Shown here in pieces: positions 13,025-24,605 of a DNA stretch of 64,000 bases. The stretch covers positions 1-64,000 of the forward strand of contig JABANP010000297.1 of the NCBI GenBank assembly GCA_013115135.1, given 5' to 3'. This DNA is from Perkinsus olseni (Eukaryota > Perkinsozoa > Perkinsida > Perkinsidae). A program made the translations under genes and the position numbers. Every line of letters begins with the position of its first letter. Positions within the stretch are counted from its first letter, which is position 1. A model generated the notes under the pieces. The model did no database searches and was not told where the DNA came from. It was given only the letters and a program-made list of their open reading frames with translations.

Positions 13025-14389
13025 ATGACTAAGGCTCGTCGTGCAGGACGTCGTGCAGGGAAGAAGCGACCTGCTGGGTTCAAGCCTATCAGGGTTAAGC
13101 CATCAACAACAACGACAGCTGATACACCGTCTGCTGATACGATGATAAGGACCCACTTGAAAGTGCTGTCCACCAATCGTACGTGGAGATTGAGAAGTCT
13201 AGTCAGCCACCAGGCTGCTGAAGCTGAGACACGTCCTTGCTCTACTTCCCCATCTAGAGAGGATCGCCATCGTGTCCGTACAAGGAGCGAGTTGACTGAG
13301 GCTGATGATAGCGGCATCATCTTCAATTCCAACGGTGCTGATGAGCAGGAAGACTCTATGGTAAACTGTTCTGCTACGTCTCGGGCTGTGCTGGGCTGAG
13401 ATGAGGTGTTTCTCAGAACACAGCAGGGTCGCCGTTGCAGGCAAGTGATGATAGTATGATGATACAGCCTGGACAGCCTCTAGGCAAACGTCCTAGGCTG
13501 AGTAAATCACCGCTCCACTCCAAGGCCATCGGGACAGCCTCTTCTAGTCTAGTAGCTCATGCTGATGATGATGGTGCATCCATCTGGAAGGGCTTTAGGA
13601 AGGTAGAGGTAGCTCTGTAGGCCTGTATCATTACAGGATTACTTCAGATGGAAGAGTCTGTCATAGGAGCTCACCCACAGCCGGATAGAGCACCATCGAA
13701 TGACGCTCTCTCATTACGCGATGAAGGACGCCATGGTGACCGGGCTACTAGTGATCGCTCTTCGGAATGCGATAATGAACATGAACTGCTGACCTCACCT
13801 GCGGTCCTTACCTTCTACAGTGGTAACATGTCCTCTGAGCGCTCACCAAGCAGAGATGTGAAGATCGCAAAAAATATCAATGGCGAACGGAAGAGCGGGG
13901 ATCGTCGGCTCCCAGCTCCCGAAGTATGTCTACTGCCGACAACAGCAGAGGGATGCCCGATGACTGAGGATGCCTGTATAGCAGGATTGTGGAAGTCTAT
14001 CGGCTGGGAGGTTGGTTATGAATGATGGATTACTGGTGAGTTGAGGATGCCTGTTCAGGTAGAGTTGCATTACGACTGTGAAAGTGGTAAAGTATGGGGC
14101 AGATGGGGCCCATTGCAGGCCATTACAGCCTATCTCAGTGGTAGTGCGAATGGAGAGCATATGAGCTGGGATAACGCAGTGATCAGGTGATCGGCTGGTT
14201 GATGGTATCCTGGAGTTGGGTGGTATACAACTTACCGAGGCAGTTGTTGATCTTCAAGGTGGTACCATACACTGGGGGACGGGAGAGGTACGATGCCCTT
14301 CGGTCGCCCTTCTTGTTAATCGTCCGTTCCCCTTCAGAGGTGGACCAGGCTTCCCGCGGTATGAGCAAGCGGATATGAGCACAAATTGA
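13025..14389 (+). CDS. Unidentified protein, basic N-terminus and compact C-terminal domain
   Basis: Start MTKARRAGRRAGKKRPAGF at 13025: strongly basic, possibly nuclear. Middle exons are Ser/Asp-rich (PLGKRPRLSKS; SERSPSRDVKIAK). Two introns near 14010-14058 and 14142-14186 join GLWKSIGWE to VELHYDCESGKVWGRWGPL and then AYLSG to DRLVDGILELGGIQLTEAVV, followed by GGTIHWGTGEVRCPS and FRGGPGFPRYEQADMSTN. This C-terminal piece of about 100 residues looks like a compact beta-rich domain with regular Gly/Trp spacing and clean splicing. I cannot name it. Confidence 0.45.
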
Positions 14390-14631
14390 AGCTAGTTCTT
14401 CATGCATGATGACAAGTCTCGAAGACATAATTCACATCTATGATGAGTTGCTGCTGTGTTAAGTTGTCGAAGAAATGGTATGCAGTCTTTTCATGATGGT
14501 GCGAACGTGTGATGATTGCCACGAGCGAGCAATCGTTGTAAAGATATTCGGTCATTGTTCTCTTGATAGACGGTCCTAATGCACTCTGACATTTAACGCA
14601 ACACCACAACGACTATGAAAATGGTTCAGAA

Positions 14632-15673
14632 TTAGAAGGTATCATCCTCTCCTGCATCTCTAAGCACAATATGTACGAAGAGATCGGTACAGGAGGCATG
14701 CAACATCAGCCACCATAATGGCGTCTCCTCACTAATATGAATACCATGGACTATAGGGATCATACGTGAAGCATCTATCTCTGATAGCAACTGTGATACT
14801 GTAAAACAGGGGTTGCTGGAGTATAGCAAAACACTGGATGAGGATGGTACGTAGATCTTCAACGGCACTCGAGATATCTCATCGATCTTTCTCGAGCTAG
14901 CGTTACGTAACTCTTTCGAGTCAACACATTCATTGAGAATACGAGGATCTCGGCGACGTAGACGTTGGACGTCGGCTGTTAGCATGAGCCCGAATGCTGT
15001 GGGGGCATGCCGAGGTAATTGTATAGCGATGGCGGCCTTCATCTGGTTGAAGTGTAGGCTTGAGAACTGATCACACGTCTGAAAATAAGGGAAGCATGCA
15101 ACGCACGTGATTGGTGGTATGTCATAGCGATGGTCTCCCTTTATTCACCTTGAACTCCGGTAGACTCTGAGGTGATGGGTAATACATAAAGTGAGCGGTT
15201 ATCCTCCATGGCATTGATGCAAGGACCCCCTCCCGCACCGGAGGACCATAGAGATCAAATAGAACTCCCAAAGGTGTTGACCAATTGAGAGGGATAGACC
15301 TTTCTTCAGCCATGCAGATATCGAACCATAGTGGACAGTCAACACTATCGCTGAGAACATAGCGGAGCTGATACGTCGAAAACGGTGTTGCGGCTCACCT
15401 GGACGAGGCTGCCCCCAGCAAAGGCGGGACGAACGTCTTGAAGTGGTCACGAACGACTGCGTACAGGTCAACGAGGTATTCCGTTCGCAGAGGATGACAG
15501 AACAAAGGAGGAGGATGTCGGTGTGCAGTGACCTCCTCCTGAGACATTGCTATCTCAAGCAGTAGTCGTCCACCGGAGATCAGGTCTCGACTATTTGGAT
15601 CAGTGAGGAGCTCCAACGTCGGGGTGTCGGCTGTTTGTAGTGATGAGGCGACGATCTGGGGATCAGTGGACAT
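14632..15673 (-). CDS. ATG5: Autophagy protein ATG5
   Basis: ATG5 is conjugated to ATG12 and, with ATG16, serves as the E3-like factor for ATG8 lipidation. Minus-strand exons match the family in order: N-terminal SGGRLLLEIAMSQEE and PPPLFCHPLRTEYLVDLYAV; after a 48-bp intron CPLWFDICMAEERSIPLNW and STPLGVLFDLYG (first ubiquitin-like fold); PWRITAHFMYYP; then a long helical piece; finally VPLKIYVPSSS and MIPIVHGIHISEETPLWWLM with LFVHIVLRD (second ubiquitin-like fold, cf. the ETPL-WL / LHI motif). It ends at 14632 in DAGEDDTF. The start ATG is at 15673. Total length (about 310 residues after splicing) fits the family. Confidence 0.8.
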
Positions 15674-15885
15674 TCAGAAACGTTGACAGGCAACCTGGGT
15701 ACTGAACTCGAGCGAAGAAGGTTTACCAACTCGACGACAAGTGGGGCCCACAGATACACGACGCAAAGTAGCATGAACGGGAGCATCTCACGCTGCAGCC
15801 GATGGTTCGGTTATTGAATGCGACATGTTGTTCACTTCAATCACTTTATTGTATCTATCATCGACAGAATACACAGGTGCTAGAG

Positions 15886-17750
15886 TTAGACTCGTAGTAA
15901 GTACCGCTGCCTATGTTTTAGCATGTACATAGCTACAGAGGTTATTGGATCGTCCGGTCGATCTCTCGCTGCCTCATTGATGGCTGGTGCCAATACAGGC
16001 AGTACTGCTTCCCTTAGATAGCTGCGTGGGGTGAGTGACCTCATGGATTCGTGATGCGCTTCTAGTGCTGATGATGCTGGAGCCTTCAGCTGTTCTTCCT
16101 TCTCAGTTCGGAGCTTAAGAAAATGATAAAAACTGCCGCAGCAATGGTCGTAGTAGGAGTGAGCCAACCTGCATGGTATGCTTGTCAATAGCTTCCTCTA
16201 CCAGCAGCTTGAAATGGTCCATGTGGGTTGTTGCAAGGTAACTCTCCACTCTAAGGTGCATCCCCTTCTCCCCCACAGTTGTTGATGTATCTATTCATAC
16301 ACCCGTCACTGACGATGACGATGGCCAGTACTCCCCTACTTGAAAGGACATCCACCACCCTTGCTGCATTGCACTGTCCAGACGCTATGTAGACATGCTG
16401 TATGTTGGTATCGGCCGGGTTGATAAGTATCTCCCGCAATGGCTGAGTCGTGTCTAAAATACACACCTCCACACACATCAGAGATGCCTCCTCTCTCACC
16501 ATCATCTGTAGGTCTTTCGATGATGCTGACTATACGACCCTCCGGTATGAGCTCGTGTACCAGTCCAGAATATGCCTCTGCAAAGCCTCTGTATTCGGTG
16601 GGAACATCGTCGATATGTGAGGTATTCATCTGTTCCTCGTCATTGGCTGGTGATGATGATGATTCTTCCGCCGCCTGCGAGAGCGTAACTCCACGATCCG
16701 CGCTGGCAGATTACCTCGACACTCTGATGCTTGTTGCGTTGAGGGAAGGTTAGTATAGTGAGTTGGTTGTCATCATCTTGTGTGGTGGCGATGATGGCCC
16801 CTGTATGTGTTGGCTGTGGTCGGATGTCCATCATACCATCGACGCTGCCATCAATGGCTATCTTCTTGGTCTTGTATTTACCACAATATGCAGGATGCTT
16901 GCCCTCACACAGTAGTTGTAATTCTTCTATAACACTCGCTACATCCTCAGTGACCAGGATAGAAGGATCATCGTAATCGCTCGTTATGGCGTCCCTTAGA
17001 ACTATAGCGAAATCCCTTCTAGCATGTGCAAAGTCGATGATCATATTGATAAAGCTCGGCAGGAGGCTATAGAGGCCGTGCCTGAGGAAGAAGCCAGCAA
17101 TAGTGATGCTGGAGGTGCTGCTGCTGTTGTTACCTGAAGATGCTCTTCACTCCCGTATGTCCCCTATTATCGGAGTCCGCGTCACTCTGTCTAATATTCA
17201 CTTTACTAGGCAGTCCGAACCCCTTTCGCACAGAGGGAGGTAGGGACAGGCACTTGATGATCTGCTCGAACTCGCCACGGAGTCTGGCACCCGGTGAGGT
17301 TTTCTTGCTTGTGAACTCGAGGAGTAACTCATTGATGATATCCTCTCTGAAGGAGGCACAACATCGACGCTGCTATCATTGTAGGTACCGTTATCGGACT
17401 TTTTCCTTTCACTTCCTTCCTCACCATCCTCGCCATCCTCAGCCTCTGGCACCTCCTGTCCGTACTTCGTATTGAGGTAATCTAGGTAGGTGATCAAGAC
17501 GGTGTCACTGTTAGTGGTATCCCCGGAGGATCCATCAACAACAGACTGTGGGCGGCCCACCCCTCCCCCTGCTTCTGCTGCCTCAGCTTGTGCCTTACTC
17601 CACGACTGCGTGTTGAGAGAGCTTTGATGAACAGCTCACATGATCCGAGGGGTTGACTGTCGTGGGTGGGTCGATTGATGTACTGGATGCTGCTAGTATC
17701 CACTGACCAGTGGTTGAGTCTACTGTACCCCACGCCATCGATGCAAGCCA
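15886..17750 (-). CDS. Unidentified multi-exon protein ending in a Dpy-30 motif
   Basis: The last exon reads RSYLREAVLPVLAPAINEAA then RDRPDDPITSVAMYMLKHRQ, a good Dpy-30 dimerisation motif, which usually docks proteins onto COMPASS or cilia/PKA-anchor complexes. It follows a charged coiled stretch (LRTEKEEQLKAPASSALEAH). Upstream minus-strand exons contribute EDIINELLLEFTSKKTSPGA, RGEFEQIIKCLSLPPSVRKG, IIDFAHARRDFAIVLRDAIT, VTEDVASVIEELQLL, EYRGFAEAYSGLVHEL and IQHVYIASGQCNAARVVDVL. Joining all into one gene is inference from continuous spacing; the upstream part could be a separate gene. The N-terminus (17750 or further in) is unsettled. Confidence 0.5.
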
Positions 17751-18508
17751 TTTATTGACCTGTTGGGAGGGAGGGGGGGAGCATACAACATCCTAGTGCA
17801 TTACCATGAGCTCAGTGTAGTCCCTACAGGTAGAGGATCTATGCATGACAGACGGTACGTCAACATGTATGATTATACGACGGCCCGCGGACGCCTCATC
17901 GTCCTCAAGAATCTCCTTGGCTGCTGCAGCTACAGGTGGCGAGCCGCTATCATCATCAGCATTCTAGTCATGAACACGATGAGTTGATGATGATGACTCC
18001 CGCGTGGTACTTGGGTTGTTGGCAGTGGCGATAGAGGGTCTGCTGAGGGGCCCTCGATGTCCGTCGGAGGTGGTTGGGATTCGCTAGTTGACATCGAGTA
18101 GGGTGTGAACGAAGGCTAACACGTTGAGCAGCATGCTTCTGCTTCACTTAACACAATAGGACATCAGTCTTCCATCATCTACAGTGTTGTTGTTATACTA
18201 CAGTTATACATACTATTCAGCAGCTTACTATGATAATGATGATGATACATGAAGAGCAATACTGATAATAATGATTCAATAACAACTACTACTGGTTCCC
18301 GATACTCAAAAGTGTCCTCCTGAGTCCTTTGAGAGGTATGGCCTCGAACTTAGGAGGAGGAGAACTAAGACTTTCAAACAATCGACAAGCAAAAGAGAGG
18401 CACAATAAAACTAATACCAGTAGGGACCATGTTACACGGAAGAATGCCAACACCCGGAGGCGGAGGCGGAGGAGCAGTAGACGAAGCATTGACCCTTAAT
18501 CATCATCA
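17751..18508. other. Intergenic stretch
   Basis: About 750 bp between two minus-strand genes. It contains trinucleotide repeats (GATGAT near 18240) and short frames on both strands with no protein-like features. I see no RNA gene or repeat element here. Confidence 0.45.
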
Positions 18509-20341
18509 TCAGCGGGTAGTAGTCACAACAGTAGTGGTACTACGATTGTTGTTAGCAGCATTATTGGAGGCTGCATACTCAGCACTAAGCTTCGCAAAGG
18601 CTTCCTTAGCACGTTCATGATCACACTTATCAGGGTGACATAGAAGCGCCGCCCGTCGGTACAACTGAGAGAAGACATGATACTACATAAAATGCCCTGC
18701 CACTTGTACTACCCGGTCCTTATCCACCTCCGTTTGGCCAGGCTGGGGTTGTAGATCCAGTAGACTCCGTAATACAGGCCATAATCCTAATTCATCGGGG
18801 CATTCCACAATACCCAAAACCACCTGTTCACGTGTGCTAGGCACCTGTGACTTTAAACGAGTAACCAATTGATTAACCTTAGCAGTTGTTTCCACGGTCT
18901 GATGTTGAAGGGATACTCCCTTATGTAAGGATGCTTGATACTCCATCCTAGCAGCCTTTAAGGCAGCTGCTTGCCGCTCTCGAGGGGTCAAACCAGACAA
19001 GGGGTCCACCGGTCCTCGGGAGGAGGAGGTACCGCCACTCCTACTACCCGATTTACTACGGAATATACCACCAGAACACCTCAAGGGAGGTGGTGCCTTA
19101 GCCAGCCTACAGTCAGGACATGATAGAGGCTTATCATAGGGGGCTGATACATTCTGAGACTGGGTAAACTTATGACCATATCGGCAACCATAACGCAGGG
19201 TTATCGTCCTAGCATCAGGTGGTACATCAAGAGCAGTCGTCAGTAACTTTAGATTATTCTCTCTAGCTCTGGTAGCATGAGGTTCGAGTAATGCCGCACA
19301 GACTGGACACTGACCACCACGCCGAGAGGAGGGCCCCTCATGGTGGCCTGCTGGCTCATGGCCACCAGCTGATCCCTGTCGATGACTGCTAGTATGGGCA
19401 CTGCTCCTACTACTACTACCATCATCAACCCACTTGTGTTTAACGGGACATTCATTAGTATGAACCCCCAGAGAACCGCTACTACGCTTATCTGCATGAC
19501 GACCTTTAGGGGCGTACCGAGGGGCGAAGCTAGTACTACTACTACCATCAGCCCTACTACCGCTACACTGCCCTTTACCGTCTGGCACCTGACCAACCCT
19601 GATTGAAGCCTTATTGTTGGAGGCATGAGACCGATGATGTTGATGCTGAAGTGATCTCGGTGGTGGCAGCGGCCCTCGCAACCCTCCTGCACGGGTGGTA
19701 CTCAATCCGATATGATGGCCCAGGTTAACAGAGGGCGTTGTTGTTGGTCGCAATGCTTTGCGACTCAACACACCACCTGATAGAGGAGGCGATGCTATCG
19801 TCTGGGACCGCCTTCTTTTCAATGGTATCGTGGGGTTGGTCTGGGTTCCATTCCTTCTCGGCGGAACCGCTGCTGGTCCTCCTGCCGTTGGACTCCTACC
19901 AGCTGCAGAAGGGGGTCGATGATGATGATGGTGTTGATGATGATTATTATTATTGACTCTGCTTGCAGCAGAAGGAGAAGAGGATGAGCTTCCTTTTAGC
20001 TTCTGCGGGGGTCGTGCATCCATGCGTAGAGCACCACCGGTATTGATTGCCGTGTGCCGTTGCGAGGGTGGCTGCCGCTGATTAATAGCAGGAGCAGGAG
20101 CAGAAGGCGGTGGCGCCGATGGAACACCGGTACTCCATCGAAATGACTGCTGCTGCTGCTGCTGCTGTTGAGGCCGATGGTGACTGAGCGGTGGAGAACT
20201 AAATCGGAGGGATGTTGTAGTTGCTGGCGAAGGAGGAGGGGCAGCAGCCGGAGTAGTCATGGACGCCCTAGCAATGAACATAGTAGAGCAGGGGGGCTGC
20301 CGAAGATGCTGCTGTTGCTGCTGTCCCTGCATGAAGTGCAT
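18509..20341 (-). CDS. Protein with Cys-rich module and C-terminal J-domain fragment
   Basis: The start is taken at 20341 (MHFMQGQ then poly-Gln). The first 330 residues are low complexity (Pro/Gln/Ser/His, many CAG codons). A Cys module follows: GGQCPVCAALLEPHATRARE ... YGCRYGHKFTQSQN ... KPLSCPDCRLAK, possibly metal binding. A Gln/Val-rich helical segment leads into EVDKDR. A 44-bp intron (donor gtagtacaag, acceptor before 18668) joins this to LYRRAALLCHPDKCDHERAK and EAFAKLSAEYAAS, which matches helix II-HPD loop-helix III of a J domain. The HPD motif implies Hsp70 co-chaperone potential. Stop at 18509-18511. Confidence 0.65.
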
Positions 20342-20518
20342 ATGATAGAAATAAACTACATGCGGATAGAGTATGATGAGGCTAACACAAGCTGGCAAGG
20401 AGTATACACAAGTAGAGACATAGAGGGAGTAGTGACGGTAGGCAACACCACCACCCGAAGCAGCAGCAGGGTAGTAGTAGTAGCATGGCATCAAATGCAT
20501 GCATCATCATCATGGTGG

Positions 20519-21377
20519 TCAATCAGACAACGTGTTCTGCCTAGTCCTCAGCGGTCGGACAGGATTCTGAAAGGCAATGGTAATGCAGCAAGGGGATGAC
20601 GGTACTCGATGGTCCATACCTGGCTCTTTGCCCACGTGTCCAGTTGCCCCTTCGATAACATCAACACTAGCAACAGTATCATCGACGACATCCGGTAGCA
20701 TGGCAGCCATGCTGCTAGTGGCGGGGGGCTCATTATCCCCACAAGGCTGATGGTCATGCTGTTGATGATGATGACTATTGTGTTCTTTGAGGTAGTTAGC
20801 TATCCAAACCAGTGGGTCGAAATTGAGGGTCTCCCCCTCATCATTCTGCCCCTCACTGACAGCAGCAGCCTGGGATATGGCATCATCAGCACAGCTACCC
20901 TCCACAGACGACATGAGTGATGTTGATGCAATAGAATGACAGTCCGAGTCAGGGGGCCTCAGGGCGCCACTGTTGCTCTTACTACTACTGCTAGTACGCC
21001 TTGTAGCAGCGGCACTACCAGGTACCACTTGCCCAAGACTTTTGCGGCCTGGAGTCCGCTTCTTCATGGTGCTTTGTCTAGCACGACGAGCACTGGAGGC
21101 AGCACTACGTTCCGCATCCTGAAATGGACTTCCACTTCTACTACTGCTGCGCCGGCGGCGGCGCGCATGACCCTTTTCTTAATCCAATAGGTGAGATGTC
21201 CGTTGGCCTTCACTTCCTTAAGCAGAGCCTCTATAGCAGGCACCAATACTGGCAGTACCGACTCCCTGGCATACCTATAGCGTTCCCTACAGCTCCTGTT
21301 ACCCAGCAGTACCAATCCTACTGCCTAGCTTGCATATTAGCATCAAGTATTGGTGTGCGGTATGACGCAGCTGACAT
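20519..21377 (-). CDS. Protein with a Dpy-30-like motif split by a low-complexity insert
   Basis: The first exon starts at 21377 (MSAASYRTPILDANMQAR). A 35-bp intron joins it to ERYRYARESVLPVLVPAIEA and LLKEVKANGHLTYWIKKR. The first helix resembles that of the Dpy-30 motif in the gene ending at 15886 (YLREAVLPVLAPAINEA). An Arg/Ser-rich stretch follows (SSRSGSPFQDAERSAASSA, KKRTPGRKSLGQVV). Then ETLNFDPLVWIANYLKEHNS resembles the second Dpy-30 helix, before a His/Gln-rich tail. Stop at 20519-20521. If correct, the two Dpy-30 helices are separated by roughly 120 residues. Confidence 0.5.
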
Positions 21378-21573
21378 TGGGAAATGAAAGGAGGGGAGTG
21401 TTTACAGCTGGGGAGGGGCCACTGGTATGATCATGTATTAACTAGACATCGATCGTCGAGGGTTATGGTGGTGTGGATGATGATGATGATGATGACAGAG
21501 TTGATGAAACTAATGATACATAAAGGTGAAAATGCTACTACGGCTATGCATCATCATCATCATCATACGATCC

Positions 21574-22209
21574 TCAGGGACCATCGGAGGGTAACGGCTC
21601 CCTTATCATTTTATTGAATACTTCATCCTTGAGGAAAGCCAGATCCGTAGCAACCCTCGATCCGACTTCTTCAAGCCAATCGTAACTAGCATTATGACGT
21701 ATAGTATGATGATGAAGCCCCTTCCCTGTAGTACTCCCCTTCATCCCGTCCAACCACAGCCAGCAGGACTAGCATCGGATCATCTTCACACTCTGATTGG
21801 GCGAATGGAGTGACCCTAACAGCTGTCTTCTGGCCAGGACTGTATTCGCACTGCATCAAGAGTGATGTCAGAGCTGATCCTAGAGCATTCTCCGTGCACT
21901 GAAGAGAGGAAGGGAAGGGCGATAAGATGATCCTCGACGGGTGTGGTGATGATTACCTTATACTCCATATAAACATTAGCAGCAACAGCTCCAATAGTCT
22001 TCGAAGATTCATCCGATGAAGCCCTCGCCGCTGCTACAACCATGCCATCATCAGTCACTAGTCTGAATGCCGATGATGGTGGTTCGGATCGTATGGGAGC
22101 AGGAGTGCTGTTGTTCTTAAGACTACTACAAGACATTCCTCTTCACGTGGTCTTTCTCCTTATCCAGAGTGCGCGCCAAGGCGTAGGAGAGTTCTCTGGA
22201 ACGGAACAT
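21574..22209 (-). CDS. LAMTOR2: Roadblock/LC7 protein, LAMTOR2-like Ragulator subunit
   Basis: LAMTOR2 pairs with LAMTOR3 in the Ragulator scaffold that places Rag GTPases on lysosomes. Minus-strand exons: MFRSRELSYALARTLDKEKD (22209 on; cf. the N-terminal helix of LAMTOR2), a 31-bp intron, AFRLVTDDGMVVAAARAS and SKTIGAVAANVYMEYK (strand-strand-helix with the conserved N-x-[WY]-x-x-Y pattern), a 58-bp intron, TENALGSALTSLLMQCEYSP and DPMLVLLAVVGRDEG, and a last exon with YDWLEEVGSRVATDLAFLKD. It stops near 21574. Domain assignment is fair; which roadblock paralogue it represents is inference. Confidence 0.55.
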
Positions 22210-22370
22210 CGGCAGATGAGGAGGGCGGGGGGGATCCACAAAAAAACTAGAGGGCAAGCCGACGACTACGTCCATGAAACCCCTACGACTCACACACAGC
22301 AATGAGATAGTCGTGTGCATGACGAGAAACCGGTAATGAAGTAACGTTGAAGGCTGTTAATGATGTACAA

Positions 22371-24444
22371 CTATGAGTGTTGGCGGTAGAACCAACCTGC
22401 ACAGAGGCCGACGGACAAGAGCAGGTCGATGAGTTCCTTGGAGCAGGACCCGCAGTCCTCATCATTCTCTTGCTGTTGCTGCTCCCCGCTACACTCTTCC
22501 AGATCGGACGCTTTGAATGTTGCCGGCGTGACGGCTGACGTAGTATGATGACGCTGTAACCATGTCATAAGTGGTACCAGCTCAGAAGGGACCTGGGGCA
22601 AGAGAGAGAACCGATCAAGAACCGCTCTGGTCACATTCACCCTGTAGTACCTTTATTATAACACGGACGAGGTCATCGAAGTTCGTGTCATCTCGGCAAT
22701 AGTTGAGGTGTAGGGAGTATAGCTTGGAGTCCTCTTCTACCATCTCCTCCCCATTATCCTCATCGATATCAGCCGTCCCTGGGCGTCGGGTAGCTTCAAT
22801 CTCGGCATCATCACGTAATCGTATTTCCGACAAGTCATCCTCATCATCGCTATCCACGTCATCGTCCCCATCCTCCTCCTCTAGGTCCGTGGTATCCAAT
22901 TCACACCTATCATCAATACCCTACACAAGCACAGTGATGTCCTTCCATCTTACCCTTTAGGCGCCTCTACAACAGTAGCCAATCTATTGAACACAAAGAC
23001 ATCACTACTATCCAAGGGTGCAATAGTAGACAGGATATCAGCTAGCTGCATTCGCACTTCAGCTGGCTTCGTTAAATCTAATAGCTTGGGTAATGCCCTA
23101 AGGTGCACCCTTTACATGCTCACCAACTTCAATCTATCGCCATAGCACTTACCCTTCCACACCACTTGCCATTTCACGAGCTGATAGACTATCAAGTACA
23201 GGCTTCACTTCACTCTCCATAAGTGCCTTGAGTTGTCCCTCCAATGATGCCCTCGACGGCAAGGCGGCTACTGGCCATACTAGAGCCGGTCTCTGCAGCA
23301 ACAACTGTTTAACAGCACCTGCTATGATATCAGCCCAACGTAACGGTATGATAGATATGTTAATGGCAATATTCTCATCATCCAGACTCTCCACTTTATG
23401 CCATACTCCAGCGGGGTGGAACAAAACATCACCCGGGGATAGGATGATCTCCTCGGCATCAGCAAAGTACCTATGCGCATGGGCATACCTGTGGATACCA
23501 TGTTGGGAGCAGCTGAAGTTGGTGCTCACTCATCCGGCGGACGATACTGTGCTTCCGAGTGTTGCATCCTAGCTGACTTGAGTTGCTGTTCATGATTGGA
23601 TGATGTTGCAAAGTGTGGCGACCTCCCTCTTATGGGATAACATTCAGTTGATGATGCCTGATGAGTACGTATTTCACTAATTACTACTCCTCTACACACC
23701 TTGAGACTCCACTTCTTCCGTCCACTAAGTTGAATAGTGAAGTTAGTTTGGAAATCCGTATGCCAATCAGTAGTATGGCCTTTACGACACACAAAAGTCT
23801 CTATCTCACTCCGCTTAGTGTGATCAGCATACTCTCCACAGGCTTTAGGTACTCCCAAGCCCTCTGCTATCGATGTACACATGAGATCCGTTAGTGGCTG
23901 CGGAGCAGGGAAGTACCTATTAAGGTGTCCATCTAAATCAGTGTGATATGGCCATCCTCCCACACTACAATTGAGCCCCTGCTTTTAGTGCCGCTACCGC
24001 TGCTGATGGGTGGTGCAATTCAATACTACTGGCAGGTTCATCAGAGAATGGCCCAGTAGGGGTTAACCAAGTATGTATAACATCACTAGGAGACGCCTGT
24101 AGCATCTGTTCTATGTCCAAGCCAGCTAGATATTGTGAACATATATCATCCAGTACATCTCCTGTTGCACCATCTCTTAATACTATTGGACGGCCCTTTA
24201 GGTAGTGCTCTGTTATGAAGCCGTCTCTGATGTATCCGCTGCCCTTGAGAAGAGTTTGCAGCAGTTTTCCTCTCTTGCAACACTCCTCCAGGGACATTTC
24301 GTCATCCTCTGGCGTGAGAGCATCCGTCACTTTGATCCACGGTTCAGCGGTACGAGCCTTCTTGGACACTGACGCTACCGGACTCTTATCACTCCCTCGT
24401 TTACCCTTCAGACCATCATTCAACCTCTTTTGACTCGAGAGCAT
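22371..24444 (-). CDS. JmjC/cupin-like 2-oxoglutarate dioxygenase with acidic C-terminal region
   Basis: The ATG at 24444 opens a basic leader (SSQKRLNDGLKGKRGSDKS). FITEHYLKGRPIVLRD is the usual entry to cupin-4/JmjC hydroxylases. WHTDFQTNFTIQLSGRKKW supplies the HxD iron ligands and the 2-oxoglutarate Lys region. ILSPGDVLFHPAGVWHKVES supplies the distal His. A later exon (RALPKLLDLTKPAEVRMQLA) is joined through strong GTAAG donors to a very acidic stretch (EEEDGDDDVDSDDEDDLSE) and a C-terminal helical part (LLPQVPSELVPLMTWLQRHH), stopping at 22371. Probably a nuclear/nucleolar protein hydroxylase or demethylase; the substrate cannot be read from sequence. Confidence 0.75.
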
Positions 24445-24605
24445 CCCTATGAACTACCAACTGTACGGAAACACCCGCGAACTCTGGCTGATACCTTTTC
24501 CCCCAACTATATCAACATAAAACACAACACGTGTATACATCTACCTCTTGCGGTATCATCAAACGCTCTTATACCCTGAGATACACTTCGTCGTACGACT
24601 TAAAT

